A stretch of DNA of 64,000 bases from positions 2,272,746-2,336,745 of the forward strand of contig VUYV01000074.1 of the NCBI GenBank assembly GCA_008711295.1, given 5' to 3'. The DNA comes from Anarhynchus alexandrinus (taxonomy: Eukaryota > Chordata > Aves > Charadriiformes > Charadriidae). The first letter of the stretch is position 1. Each line of letters starts with the position of its first letter. The position numbers and the translations under genes were made by a program. Positions 22,094 to 33,484 of this stretch are shown here, one piece after another. The notes under the pieces are model-generated. The model saw only the letters and a program-made list of their open reading frames with translations, did no database searches and had not been told where the DNA came from.

Positions 22094-25000
22094 GGGGGAG
22101 CCACACTCCAGAGCGGGGCTCTGATCACTTCAGTAGCTGCAGATCTTGTGGCATTGGTTTTCAGGAGCACTCGGGTGGCAGCCCCAGCGGCCAGGCCAAG
22201 CTACTAGTGGGTTGGAGACAGAAGGCCACCGAACAGGTTTGAAGGGATGAGGAAACATTTAGGTCATTTTTATCCAGAGCTCGTCTGCTATCTCTAAATC
22301 TTGCCAACTGGGCACAACACCAGGAACAGGAGGTGAAGTGCAAGAAAAAACAATGCCAGGCTTTTTTCTTTCTTTTTTTTTTTTTCACCTCCTTCTCCTC
22401 TCTCATCGGTTTCAGTGAGATTACACCAAACGCAACACATTTGAATGCACGTGGCACGATGGAGATGCGGGTGGTTTTAGGGGAAGGTAGCCAAACTGGC
22501 GACCCAACCAGTTTGGTGGAAACTGAATTCCACTGTTTGGACATCAGCTTATTGGCACAGAGCAAATGGGTCGTCTCCACCAGCTCCCCACGCGGGGTCT
22601 GCCCAGCCACACTCACAGGGAAGACCACCGGGATGCGGGAAGGGTCTGAGCTGGTCTTCACAGGGTAGAGCAAGGGCTGCACACAGGGTGTGAATGGAAA
22701 GAAATCCGATTAAACCCCTAGATTGTCCAGAACACTGTGTTTTTGAGGACAGAGCGGGGATATTTATTTTTACCCCTTATCCTTTCTTCTCCTGGCTCTG
22801 GAGCAATGTGGGCTGTACACACAGTGTAGGATGTGAGCACATACTGTACATCTGAGGTGAGATGAAACACAAATATGCCTTTTCATAATAGCATTTACAC
22901 CTGGAAGAGAAGACCGGTTTATTACCTTGGTAAACAAAAGTTAGAATTCAAGCAAAGTACAAACTTTGCCCCGAGCTATTCTGACAGCGCACCTTGTGTT
23001 TGTGAAGTGAACTCGGCTGCTAATGTGCAGCGTGAAGCAACGGGGCCATTTCCACCCCTCCCCCACTCCCTCATCCGAGGCCCAAAGTTTAGAAATTCTT
23101 TTTTTTTTTTTTTGGAGGGGGTGCTGTTAGGTGCTGGGGTGCATCTCGGCCACACCAGCCGAGGTGGCCGCTCTTGGTGGGGAGGGCTGTGTGTGGCATA
23201 TCTCTGCTGTGCATCAGGTTTTCTCTCTCTCCGGAGAGGGTGAGGATTACAAGGTGTGTAGATTTAGCAATACGCGCTGTGCTGAACTGGGACTTGTGCT
23301 GCAGGGATATGTTAATGGGGGAGAAGCACCTACAGTGCTTCTCTGCACGTGGCAGCAACGCTGAGTCCCAGCTTGGCACCTGGGAGGACATGAGGACCAC
23401 GGACATGGCTACACCATGAGAGGGTGGCTCTCAGACCTCCAACCCTCCAGTGTTACAACACCTGAATGAGGCTCTGGACCACTTGGAAACTGTCCTCTTA
23501 TGTGGGACACATGGGCCTAAACCCAAAAGCCTCCTGGGACCCAAATTTCACTCCGCTCCCATATTGCACAAAGGAGCAAGCTCTGCCCTGTGCCCCAGCT
23601 TGCTTTATTGCAGTCCACACAACTTGCCAGCTGGGCAGGGAGGAAGGGGATCCAGATAGATCCGAGAGGAGCTGGAGCAGCAGGATGTGTCTGGCACCAC
23701 GCTCCCAATCCATCAATCCTCAGCCATTTTTCTCCATGCCAGAAGACGGTTCCTGGACCAGGCATAAGGCTGGGTCTGGGCTGGCCCGCTCTGTATCCTC
23801 ATTAGGCAGCACCATGTGCTAAGGGCAGAAAACTGCCAGCTTTGCCTGAATAAAAGGATGAGCTTGTTTGGGTAAAAATTTACAACCGTCCTCAAATTCC
23901 TAGCTCAAATATTTGACCGAGTAAAATCTTAAACTTTCTTTGCAAGTTTGAGAAGTCTGTACAATTTCACTCTGTTATCATTGATGGCTTTGTTTAATTC
24001 TGGTAACAAAAGGGTAAGGAATTGCAGCCAAACTGTGTCAGAGAGGCTTTTATCTTCAGGATCTGCAGCTCACAGGAAAGACTGGATTTCTGTTGAGACT
24101 GTTCTCTTGAAAAGTTTCTGAAGAATCCCCGCTCCTGGGTGCTACTTCCAAAAATTTAAATTGACCTCGCTGGACCTCCATGGAGCCGGTGTGCCCAGGG
24201 TTGCGGTGAGGATGGAGGCATGCCAAGACAGCGGAGCTCTGCCTGCTGCCTGGCAGATGATGGTGTCCCCCTGCAGTGATATCTGCTGGCCCCGCTATGG
24301 AGGTCATTAGCAAGACACTGCGTATCTCACCAGGCCACGTATCTTACTGCAGGTCACTGCCTGCTTTTCCTGATGACTTAAACACTTTCATCACTCTGTA
24401 CAGGAGCTGTACCGCCAAGGGGAGCCGAGCCTTTGAAAAATCTTGCCCTTTCCTAGACCACAGTGTTTTTGCTGGTTGTTTTATTTAGCTCTGTTGACCC
24501 CAGAAACCTCCAGGGTTACTTTAAGGAAACAAAACATGTCTGTTGGTGAGATGCAACTGGGCTAGGAAATACACCGGGTATTTATTCTCCGAGCCCCATG
24601 TCTGGCAGTAAGAACTTATTCCTTATACCTTGTGCGAGCTCAGCTACTAGAGCATGGCATGCACATTGCAACTTATCTTTGCTGCGATCTCTTTGGGCTG
24701 CTGGGAGGGGACCTTCTAGCATTATGCTTTCAAGGGAAGAAAACCAGGACCCTGGATGGTAAAAAAATGATGTCTACAACCACATATTTTTCTGAGTCAT
24801 TGACTGCTCTTTGTTTGCTTGAGGTGGAACGTCACCCTCCTGAAAGCAGCTACTGCCACAAAGGGGCAGACACGTAGGTAGACCTTAGAAAACAGCACTG
24901 AATTCACTCGACATATGAAGTCCAGCAGAGACTCTCAGTGGAGGAGAAGCATCAGCAGGGATATGTTAGCAAGTGCCCTCCGCCTAGGTGAGGGGTCCCT

Positions 25001-28000
25001 AGAGGAAGTGCCATAAATCAAGTAGGCAGTGGAGGAGATGTCAGAGAAGAAATACTTACTCAGCTCTCTGATCATAACTTCAGTTGACCCACTCCCTTTG
25101 CTGGATTACAAGATAAAGTCATGAGGGTTAAATTTAATCTGAATATAGCAACCCCATTAATACAAGTGTGATTTCAATTTGTTGAATGATGGCTTTGGCT
25201 ATGTTTATTGCAAGGTCTTAAAAATTCTTGGAAGATGAGTGCTTACAGAAATTAAATGCGTTTCTGCATAGAATTTGTTTAACCACATCAAACATGCCTA
25301 AGTATACATCGTACAACTGTGGGGCTCAGTTCTGATTAGAGATACAAGATTCCCCAGTGCCGCTTCTGCATCAGTATGACATAACTTTGCCTGGCTGTTC
25401 TAGTCCCTTTGCTTCAGTGATTAAAAACAAGACCAGGCAAAGCAATGAATATAGCCCAGGGGAAGATTCTGCCTGGCTCATGAGAGATTGCAAATGGACC
25501 TAATAGATCACTTCCATCTCTAACTTCTTTAGAATCTGTCATGATTCTCTCAGGCATTTTGCAAAATATGTGTGACTGTACGTATGGGTTTGCAATGGGT
25601 CCAGAGATGAACAGAGCTGTATCTAAACCTGAGAAGGGCTGTGTGAACTGTGGGTTCTGGTCACTGTTATACGGGGAGGGCTTGCTCCATCTCCAATTTA
25701 CATGTCTTTAATCCAAACCAGAACAAGTCTCATCAGTTATGAATGTCTGCTCCATTTCTTTGCATGTGATACGCACCATAGCCATGGGATTTACAGCTGG
25801 TTCCCAGCGGTGTAGGGTCTGGGTCTGTTCTGGAAAAGCGCCCTTTTTCTCAGTGCTTGTGCTTGACCTAAGTTTGTTTCTACAGTGTATTTCCACAAAA
25901 TCTCCAATGGGAGACAATGCAGTGACTGGAAGACAACTTTGTGCACTGTGAGACACCACTGGAGTGGCACAGCTCCACCTGGGCTCCAGGCAAGATGGGG
26001 CATATTCTACTGGTTGTGCTGGCATTTGCAGTATCTGCACCAGCACTTTGCTTGGGCTCCAACCGCCTGCGTGTGGCAATGAGACCAGCTCCATTCACTT
26101 CAATAAACACACCACACCAGTGCAACACTACTAAACAGCTGCTTTGTGCATGGCGATAGTGTGACATGGATCACGGGGCAAAGCAGCTTTGTCCAGCGTT
26201 CCCTATGAGGGATCTCTTCTGACATTGCTCCTCCCTGATCCTGGTCAAAAAAGAAAAGCTATGCAGGCATCTCCAGTACTGAATAGAGAGCCCCATAGTG
26301 AATGTCTCCCTGTTATGAGCAAAGATGTGCCTGGGAACAGCTGTCTGTGCACCAAGCTTCCTCTCCATGTGGCTGGCATGAGCTTAGCTGCAGCCCAAAA
26401 TTGCAGCTGAGCCACGAGAGGCATCCTCTGCTTAGGAAGGGCTGGCTGTGGGATGACCACTGTGGATGGAGCTGTAGCATGCTCCGGTATGCTTGTCCCT
26501 CCAGAACAGAACTTGGCTAACATTATAGCCCCAAACAGGTTCAAGATCTGAAAGAACTGCAGAGCTCTCAGGCTTGAGTGGACCCAGCGCCCTGCTTGGG
26601 TGTGAGGATTTATGATGCGAACGGTCCAAGGAGCAGAGTCTGAGATTGCTCAATGGACAAGGCATGCACATCTCAGGAGGCCTTCTGGGGCAGTGCTCAG
26701 TAAGGGACAGGGATCTCAGGTTTGCACCTGCGATTGCCCCTGCGAACCCTCCGACACAGAGGTGTGAGCTTGCAGAGCTGGACTATGGACATGGGCTGAA
26801 ATGGGGTTTATTTCCCCATATGCGGATGCCACTTTCAGGTGTGTCTGCTGTTGTGTGCTCCTGCGAGTGACTGAGAGTCCCCGGACAGCCCCGTGTGCAC
26901 GCATCCCCGCCATGCACCAGAAGAGAACACAGCAGCTCTTGGAACTGGGAGGTGAGAGGAAAGAGCCCCATTCAAAGACATGAAATGCTCAGTTCAAAGA
27001 CATTTTAACACTTCATAGTTATTTTCTCCATGCTGCACTGAGTCTGCCCCTTAGCTTTAGTACAACTATCATATTAAATCCATAGTAAACCTATTATATA
27101 GAATATAGCTTTCTATTTGTTACTTACTAAATGTATCAGTAATCAGCTTTGTCCTAAAGCAGAAGACATTCCCAGCAAATGCTTGTCTATCTAAGCTAAT
27201 ATAAAATGTTGAATAATTGTTCAGTTTGCAATTCACTAAGTATTTCTTAAATATTGAGACAACAATAATAATAGCATTCGTGCTTTCATTTCTTCTCTTA
27301 TTGAAGCTCTTAAAGTGTGTTACAGAAGGCAATCAATAAGGTTTCACGACAAGAAGGAGTTGGGCATTGCTTTGAGAAAAGCATTATTTGTTAGGAAAAC
27401 ACTGAAAAGTTTCAGACTTGGAAAAGCCTTGAGAACTTCCCCAGATTTCTTCGCAGGATCTGCTTCCTTATGGAGGTTGTCTCTCCCCAAAATGCTACTG
27501 TCCCCTTCCCACAGAGCCCCATTAGGATTTTGAGGGATGTTCAGGGGCCCGGCCAACACAGTGCCGGCAGAGCAGGCCTGGCTGTGACTGTTCCTTCGGG
27601 ACATGGAGCGTCTCTGTCCCACTCCACGCTGGGGTTTGGTTGGGCTCATCAACCCCGCAGAATGCCCGCCTTCGCTTGCACTCAGCGTTGGGGTCCATAC
27701 CAGGAGCAAGAGCAGACGGTCTTCAGACAGACAGAAGGATGCTGCAAGGGGAAAGGGGGAAGACTTGTTCTTCATGTTTGCTAAGGCTCAGCTGCAAACC
27801 GTGGGCTTACACTATAGCAAGGGGGGGGCTAATTCAGAGATGAGGGGGCAGCCAGGGGAGAGATGCTCTGCAAGTGATTGCTTGGTAGCAGGAAAAACAT
27901 CTATGTCAGGAGATTTCCAAAGAAAGACGAGACAGTGCCTTCTCCAAAGGGCTCAGGCAAGGTCCCGGCAGAGCGTTCCCAAGCCAGCCATGGGATGCTC

Positions 28001-28179
28001 TGGTTTGGTGACCTGGGCCTCTTGCTGCCCAGCTTTGCATGCAGGAGCATCGCTCATTGCAGTGTTATTTACGGCGAGCGGCTGAGCGCCCAACCATCTG
28101 GAGCCCAGCCCCACTAATCATGTCCTCTGCCAAAATAAATTGAACCTAATTGGTTGGAAAAGGAGGAGGGGGAGAAGAG

Positions 28180-28207
28180 CAACAACAAAATCAACAACAA
28201 CAACAAA
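28180..28207. repeat. Imperfect (CAA)n repeat
   Basis: CAACAA units with one AAAT interruption, followed by a C- and A-only low-complexity stretch to about 28230. Confidence 0.8.
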
Positions 28208-28703
28208 TACCCCAACTCACCCCAACCCAATACTCAAAACAAATCATTAAGTATCATTTAAAGTCAAATTGTACCAACTGTCTGACTGAGGCTTGTCCAA
28301 GTTTGGCCTTATCAGCATTCAGCACCACTGCCCCGGCATGGACGAGGAAACACAAAACAACACTAAAGGGTGAGCCAGGGAAACAAGGCCTATGTTCCTC
28401 TTCACTCCAAGGCCCTTTATGCTCTTCTAGAAGATAGAAAAAAAGAAAAAAATCTAGCTGAGAAACAGGTCCATTGATTATCTTTGCTTAATCTGGCTAG
28501 AAGATGTCTCTCTCATTTCTGCTTTTTGCAGGCAGTGCAGGAGCTCACGCCTCCTGGCATTGGGATTGGCATGGTACTTGAAGTCTCTATGGTTGTGGGT
28601 CAGCTCCAGGCTTTGCTGAAGCTCTCATCAAAAAAGCCACCTTGCAGCCTTCCTCCTGGCCCATCCCTTCTTCCATGGAGGAGCTCAAGGCCATCTCTTA
28701 GAT

Positions 28704-28780
28704 GGTACCTTGGTATCATCTAAGGTACCTTGGTACCAGGACATCCAGAGGCACTTCCCCACCTCAGGGTGATACCAAGG
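28704..28780. repeat. 20-bp tandem duplication with inverted partner
   Basis: GGTACCTTGGTA occurs at 28704-28715 and again at 28724-28735, a 20-bp period. CCTTGGTATCAT at 28708-28719 is matched on the opposite strand by GTGATACCAAGG at 28769-28780, giving a stem of eleven pairs out of twelve. GGTACCTTGGTACC is itself nearly self-complementary. Function unknown. Confidence 0.7.
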
Positions 28781-29032
28781 GAGGAGAGCGGCCGGTGTGC
28801 CTGCACCTTGGAGACCTCTGTGTCTTGGTGGTCTTCTTCTGCCTTGGGGGTCTTCTGTTGCCTTCTGCTTTGGTGGATTTCTCACTCCACCTCATCACCA
28901 CAGCATCTGACCTTCCTCCAAGTGGCAGGCGCGGTGGCATGGTTAACATCTGCTGCTTGTTTGTTCTCTCCCCCTCTCCCTGGGGGAGGACCGTGTGCAA
29001 TGGACTGTTCTCTTCTGTTTTGTTTTGTTTTC

Positions 29033-29060
29033 TCTGTGTGTGTGTATACATATTTTTATA
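29033..29060. repeat. (TG)n and TA-rich low-complexity tract
   Basis: A short TGTGTGTGTGTA run is followed by TATTTTTATATATGCATATG. Simple sequence. Confidence 0.7.
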
Positions 29061-29989
29061 TATGCATATGTGGAAACGCAGATACAGGCATGGATTTCCC
29101 AGCTCTCGCCTTCCCTCCCACTCACAGATTAATACCTCTGAGCCCACTGCTCTCTCCCCAGAAATAAGAGGCAGGCTGTTTGGCTGCACAGTCTCCCGTC
29201 CCCAGCGTATCCTGGCCCCAGATCTGTGTTTTAGAGAATGCAAGCATGGAAAAATATGTCAACGTGTCTTACACCTACCAGGTGGGGGATTAGGTCTGGG
29301 ATAGTGTTTTGGAACTGTTTTTCTTCCCAGGCAGGTTGCAGTTTCCAAAATGCTGTGGTTTCCCCTGAAAAATCTTTCCACCAGAGGACTTTCTCTTAAC
29401 CATGGAGGAGATGGTGCTGTTGGGCTAAAGAAGAGATGTTGGCATCTGGGACTCCTCTCCTGGACGCAGTGTGTTTCCCGAAGCAGAAGTTTTTATTTCC
29501 CATTCCAAGGCTGTGGCTCAGGTGCGATGATAAGGTTGGGTACAGAGGTGTACGTGCCCACACCTGTCTGTCACCCACTGGAAAGGGTCCCTGCTCCCGC
29601 ACACACAGGGCACTCTGTGACCCATAGGTTTCTTCTCTGCAGAGGTTTTTACACTTGTAACTAGATGGGTACAGAGAGGGAAGTCCCAGTTGAAAGCTGT
29701 CAGAAATTATTTTGCAGACTGCGATTTTCCCTAATCTTCCTGCTTCGTTTCAGAGGTGATGGAAATCCTCTGGACTCATCTAGGAGGAACATCTCTTGGG
29801 AAATCTCCTAGATGTTTCAAACCGCAATAGTGGGAAGACAGAAATGCTTTGGATGCTGTGACTTTTTTTTTTTCTGCCTACAAGCCAGCACTTCCTTCTA
29901 GGCAGGCGGTGCGTGGATAAAGATCACCAGAGGGAGAATTCCCCAGACATTGTTGACAAGGTGAGAGATGTTTTACCTATGCTTCAAAA

Positions 29990-30490
29990 AGCTCTTGGCC
30001 TCTTTTTCCCTCTCCAGTGTGGCTTATCCATTCCCTGTCTGGAAACACTTTCTCCTCTGCTCTCTGTGAACCTCCTCCACAGAGCTCAGTTCCAGTTCTT
30101 TATTTTCCATTATCCCTGCCATTTCCTCTGCCATTATTCCAGCTATAAAGGACTTCCCAGTCTCCTCCTCATCCAACATTTTATAATCCCCTCCAAAAAT
30201 GACTCAAGCTTCATCCTCAAACCAGTGCTGTCCCTTGTAGCCCCTGTTCCTTGCAGGGAGGTGTTGCTGTACTCCATGCCGGTTAGGAGCCTCCTCCTAA
30301 TTTTTATCCCAAACATTTTCATACAGCAACTGATCCCCCATTTGTTCTCATGCCAACAGGATCTTTTAGCTTGGATAGCTCTTCTCCCACCCTGGTGTTC
30401 ATGCCTCTGGTGTATTTACAGACAACAAAGCTATGCCCTCTCCTCCTTAGTTTTGCTAGACTAAACAAGCCAAACTCTCTTGAATGTGGG
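29990..30490 (-). mobile_element. CR1-type LINE relic, antisense to plus strand
   Basis: The plus strand reads as the complement of the part of a CR1 retrotransposon near its 3' end. Diagnostic words are CTCCTAATTTTTATCCC (30294-30310), ACAGCAACTGATCCCCCATT (30322-30341), CCTCTGGTGTATTTACAG (30404-30421) and GCTAGACTAAACAAGCCAAACTCT (30455-30478), all in the order found in antisense sauropsid CR1 copies. The 240-bp part from 30240 to 30480 is the secure portion and the left boundary is uncertain. There is no open frame of the element, no intact 3' terminal repeat and no target duplication. An old, dead 5'-truncated copy. Confidence 0.65.
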
Positions 30491-31790
30491 TGAGAAACAC
30501 ATTCCAGAGACCTGCCGAACCTGGGACATTGACGGGAACGGCTGCTGGGGGGCCCTTTGGGGTGCTGCGATGCTTTTACTTTAAGTTGCTGGAAGCAGGG
30601 TGTCTCTCTGACTGCCAGAACAGTTTACCTTCCCCCATCCCCATCCTTGGACAATTTCTCTGCCGTCTCCTGCTGGACAGTTCCCACACTCCCCGCCACG
30701 CTCGTCCTCCTCCAGCTCCGGGCTCGCTCTCGGACCTCTGCCCGCTAAGAACTGCTGCCTCTGCCCATCTGCCTAACCTCCTGCACTGGATTTTTGGATG
30801 GCAAAGCTGTTTGTGTGGGTAAAAGCCCTATTTGCCATCTGGTTCGGTACCACGTGGGCGGGCAGGCTGCAGAGCAGCCTCTCCTTCCTTCCTTCCTCTT
30901 CCCTCCTTCCAGTTGCTGGGGCCACCGTAAAGCCTCGTGCAGCCCCTGCGTTTCATCATTTCTGCTCTCTGAAGGGAGAGAGCTCTGTAACCCGTGGGGC
31001 TGGTCATTCCCTCGCGCACATGAATTTATTCAGCCATCAACCAGCAAACGCCTGCTGTCTGGGGGATGTTTGTGCTGCTCTCGTATTTGATAAGGGCATA
31101 ACCAAATAAGCTCGTGTCTAGCTACCCCATGTCCTGCAGCTGCGAGCTGTGCCTCAGCTTACCTCTGTGCCACCCCTTCCCGAGCGAAGGAGTTTTTATT
31201 TAAGCGTTTTGAAGAGACGAAGTTACGGGATGGGGAAGAAAACAGACGTACAGTACAGGTGCCTTTCCCTGGGCTGAGAATTGCAGTGCAGACAAAAGGT
31301 CTCGTTTTCCTTTTGCTCAGCCTGGTCAAGGCGCTCGGCCCAGCGGGTTTCGCTTTTCAAAAGGCACTTTCCAGCTCTCACAAAGGAGAGTGGATCTGGC
31401 TGTCTGGGCAGGCGTGCGGTGGGGAAGGGCCTGGTTTCAGTGCATTGGGTTTTTTTTTAACCAGTGAAAGGATTGCCGTCAGATTTTTGAGCTGAAATAC
31501 TTGGGGGACCACTGGCCTCCCTGTAAAGACAAGGTTTTGGTCAAGCTGCAGTGCTGCGGGCTGGGGTGAGGAGAGCTGCCCAGGCGATGGCCATCAGAAG
31601 CGGGGAGGAGCAGCTGTGGTCAGCTTTCTCTTTTTGCGATTTCCCCTTTCTCGTTATGACTTCTTGGCCGGGCTGCATCCCCGACCTGCGAGGCTCCTGC
31701 AGCAGCCTGCGGGCAGCAGCACACAGAGCAACACATTCATATCATGAAACCGTATGGAGTGCTGCAATGTAACAGCCTTCCTGAGGGCTC

Positions 31791-31811
31791 TGCGTGCGTG
31801 CGTGTGTGTGT
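31791..31811. repeat. (GCGT)n/(GT)n simple repeat
   Basis: Alternating purine-pyrimidine tract TGCGTGCGTGCGTGTGTGTG, followed by TATACATATG. It could adopt Z-form but is short. Confidence 0.8.
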
Positions 31812-33465
31812 CTCTGTGCATATACATATGTTGGTGTTTCAAAATGTGATTTAAGAGCACAACGAGTGAGGAGAGTTTGGCGGGGAATGAAGAATGGGAA
31901 GGTGACAGTATAAATATAATGAGTTTCAAATCTAGGACTACCTTACTTCATTTTAAGAAAGCGTTGGGAACAGTGTATTTCAGCTACAGCTTAATATATA
32001 TTTGCCAAAGAGTTATACTTAATTTCATACACCACGTTGTTCCTGCAGAGCACCAAAAGCACTTTACAGAAAGGCGGCAAGCTATTGAGTCAGGTCTGAA
32101 GCCTGGAGCTGTATCCTTGAGACACTCTTTTTTTGAGACAACCTTGGCTTAGACTATTTTAAAGCGGCGTGAAACTCGGATTGGTAATTTCTCTTCCCTA
32201 GCACAAAAAAGCTAACTACAGTAAAAGTTTGAGCTGTACCTGAGAGTGACAGAGCTCTGCCAGGCAGCCGATCTACGGCTGTGGGACCCCTCAGTGTGTG
32301 ATCCTTACCCTGAAATCAAAAACTGGACACTGAGCCTAAGACTGTCTGAAGCAAATCCCTGTTCTTTCTCGCCCACAGCCCAGGAGTAATGAAGACAAAG
32401 CCGTATGTGACAGGTATTTGTTGCCCAAGTGAAAAGCACTGAAATAACATGATGAGCAAACCGGTGTGAAAGCCCAGGAGAGAATTAAACACCCCACACA
32501 GTTGCACATGTGGGGCACTGACATCCCTGGTGGTCATCCAGCAGCTGGGGTCCGGGTTTCCGGATCGTCATTTGTGGTACACAGGGCACCTTTCAGCGGT
32601 TTATGGAGAAGTCTATTCTGCTCACGAGAGCTTCCGAGGTGGAAGCCAGAGTCCTGCGCTGCTTTAGGTTGCTGCAATGTAAACTCAATGGGTTTCTGAC
32701 ACCTGCACCGTGCAAAACATGGCAGTTTCAGTTCACAGTGGCTTGGGCAATCACTTTCCATTGCCTTACCTTTATGCCGGCTTGAGTTTTGCTTTCAGTT
32801 TAGGGTTCAGGCTCACCCAAAATCTTTGAGGTGAAATGAGCTCAATAGAAAGTAGCATGAAAGAGGACACTACCCGGATTTCCTCCAGCCTGGGCCTGTG
32901 TTCTCTAGAAACGCACACGAAACTTTGAAATTGGAGGCTGGTTCATGTTTTTAATAATATTGTAAACAAAAATATGAATCAAAATATTTGCTACCTTCCA
33001 ACCCACGATATAGGAATTGATTTGGCTGCATCCCTGAAAATCTTTAAAGCATCTTGGCTCTTTCACTCTAAAGCTCGCACTGAATCCTCTGCACGGGCAA
33101 TTTGACTGCTGAGACTCTTCCTCTTGAGTTGGAGTTGGTTCCAACATTTCTCCTTTTAGTTCTCAGTGTACCAGCAAATCATCTCTTCCTGTTGGAACCA
33201 GATACCACCCTGATAGTCTGAGGGGTGAAGTCTGAAGTGAAATCATAATTTAGCGGCTGTGTGATTTCCTTTCCTTCAGTATTTGTCTTGAGTTGTCCAG
33301 CAAATCTCAGATTTTCTTACAGTCTTCCTACCTCTGATCTGCTGCAGAAAATTTTGGAAATTTGGCTTGATAACTTTATATCTTTGCCCTTCACATTTTC
33401 TCCCCAGCCCTCCAGCTGCCTCTGACCTGCTATCTGCTGTATGCTTCTTCATGGAGTCCAGGCTG

Positions 33466-33484
33466 GAGTTCCAGGCTGGAACTC
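33466..33484. repeat. Perfect 9-bp inverted repeat
   Basis: GAGTTCCAG and CTGGAACTC are exact complements separated by one G, giving a 19-bp near-palindrome. It is preceded by a partial direct copy (GAGTCCAGGCTGGAG). Symmetric sites of this kind can bind dimeric factors, but no specific protein is implied by the sequence. Confidence 0.8.

Larger units (their letters stand above)
22094..29989. other. Gene-free spacer with homopolymer tracts
   Basis: Contains a T run of 15 at 23099-23113, a T-rich tract at about 22362-22386, and a T run at 29863-29873. AT-rich quiet DNA lies at 25080-25300 and 27000-27330. A CAG preceded by a pyrimidine stretch at 28520-28533 resembles a splice acceptor, and about 63 open codons follow it, but their translation is not recognisable. 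I saw no transposon body in this interval beyond the repeats listed separately. Confidence 0.4.

Noticed and set aside
25857..25866. TTGTGCTTGA followed by CCTAA, close to miR-218
   Set aside because: A mismatch follows directly after the seed and no hairpin partner was seen.
28702..29304. 200-codon plus-strand frame and a preceding splice-acceptor-like CAG at 28531-28533
   Set aside because: The frame starts inside the GGTACC tandem duplication and runs through TG and TA simple repeats; the translation is not protein-like.
32047..32071. GCACCAAAAGCACTTTACAGAAA, like a SINE 3'-end AAAGCACTTTACA word
   Set aside because: About 25 bases with no adjoining SINE core; could be chance.
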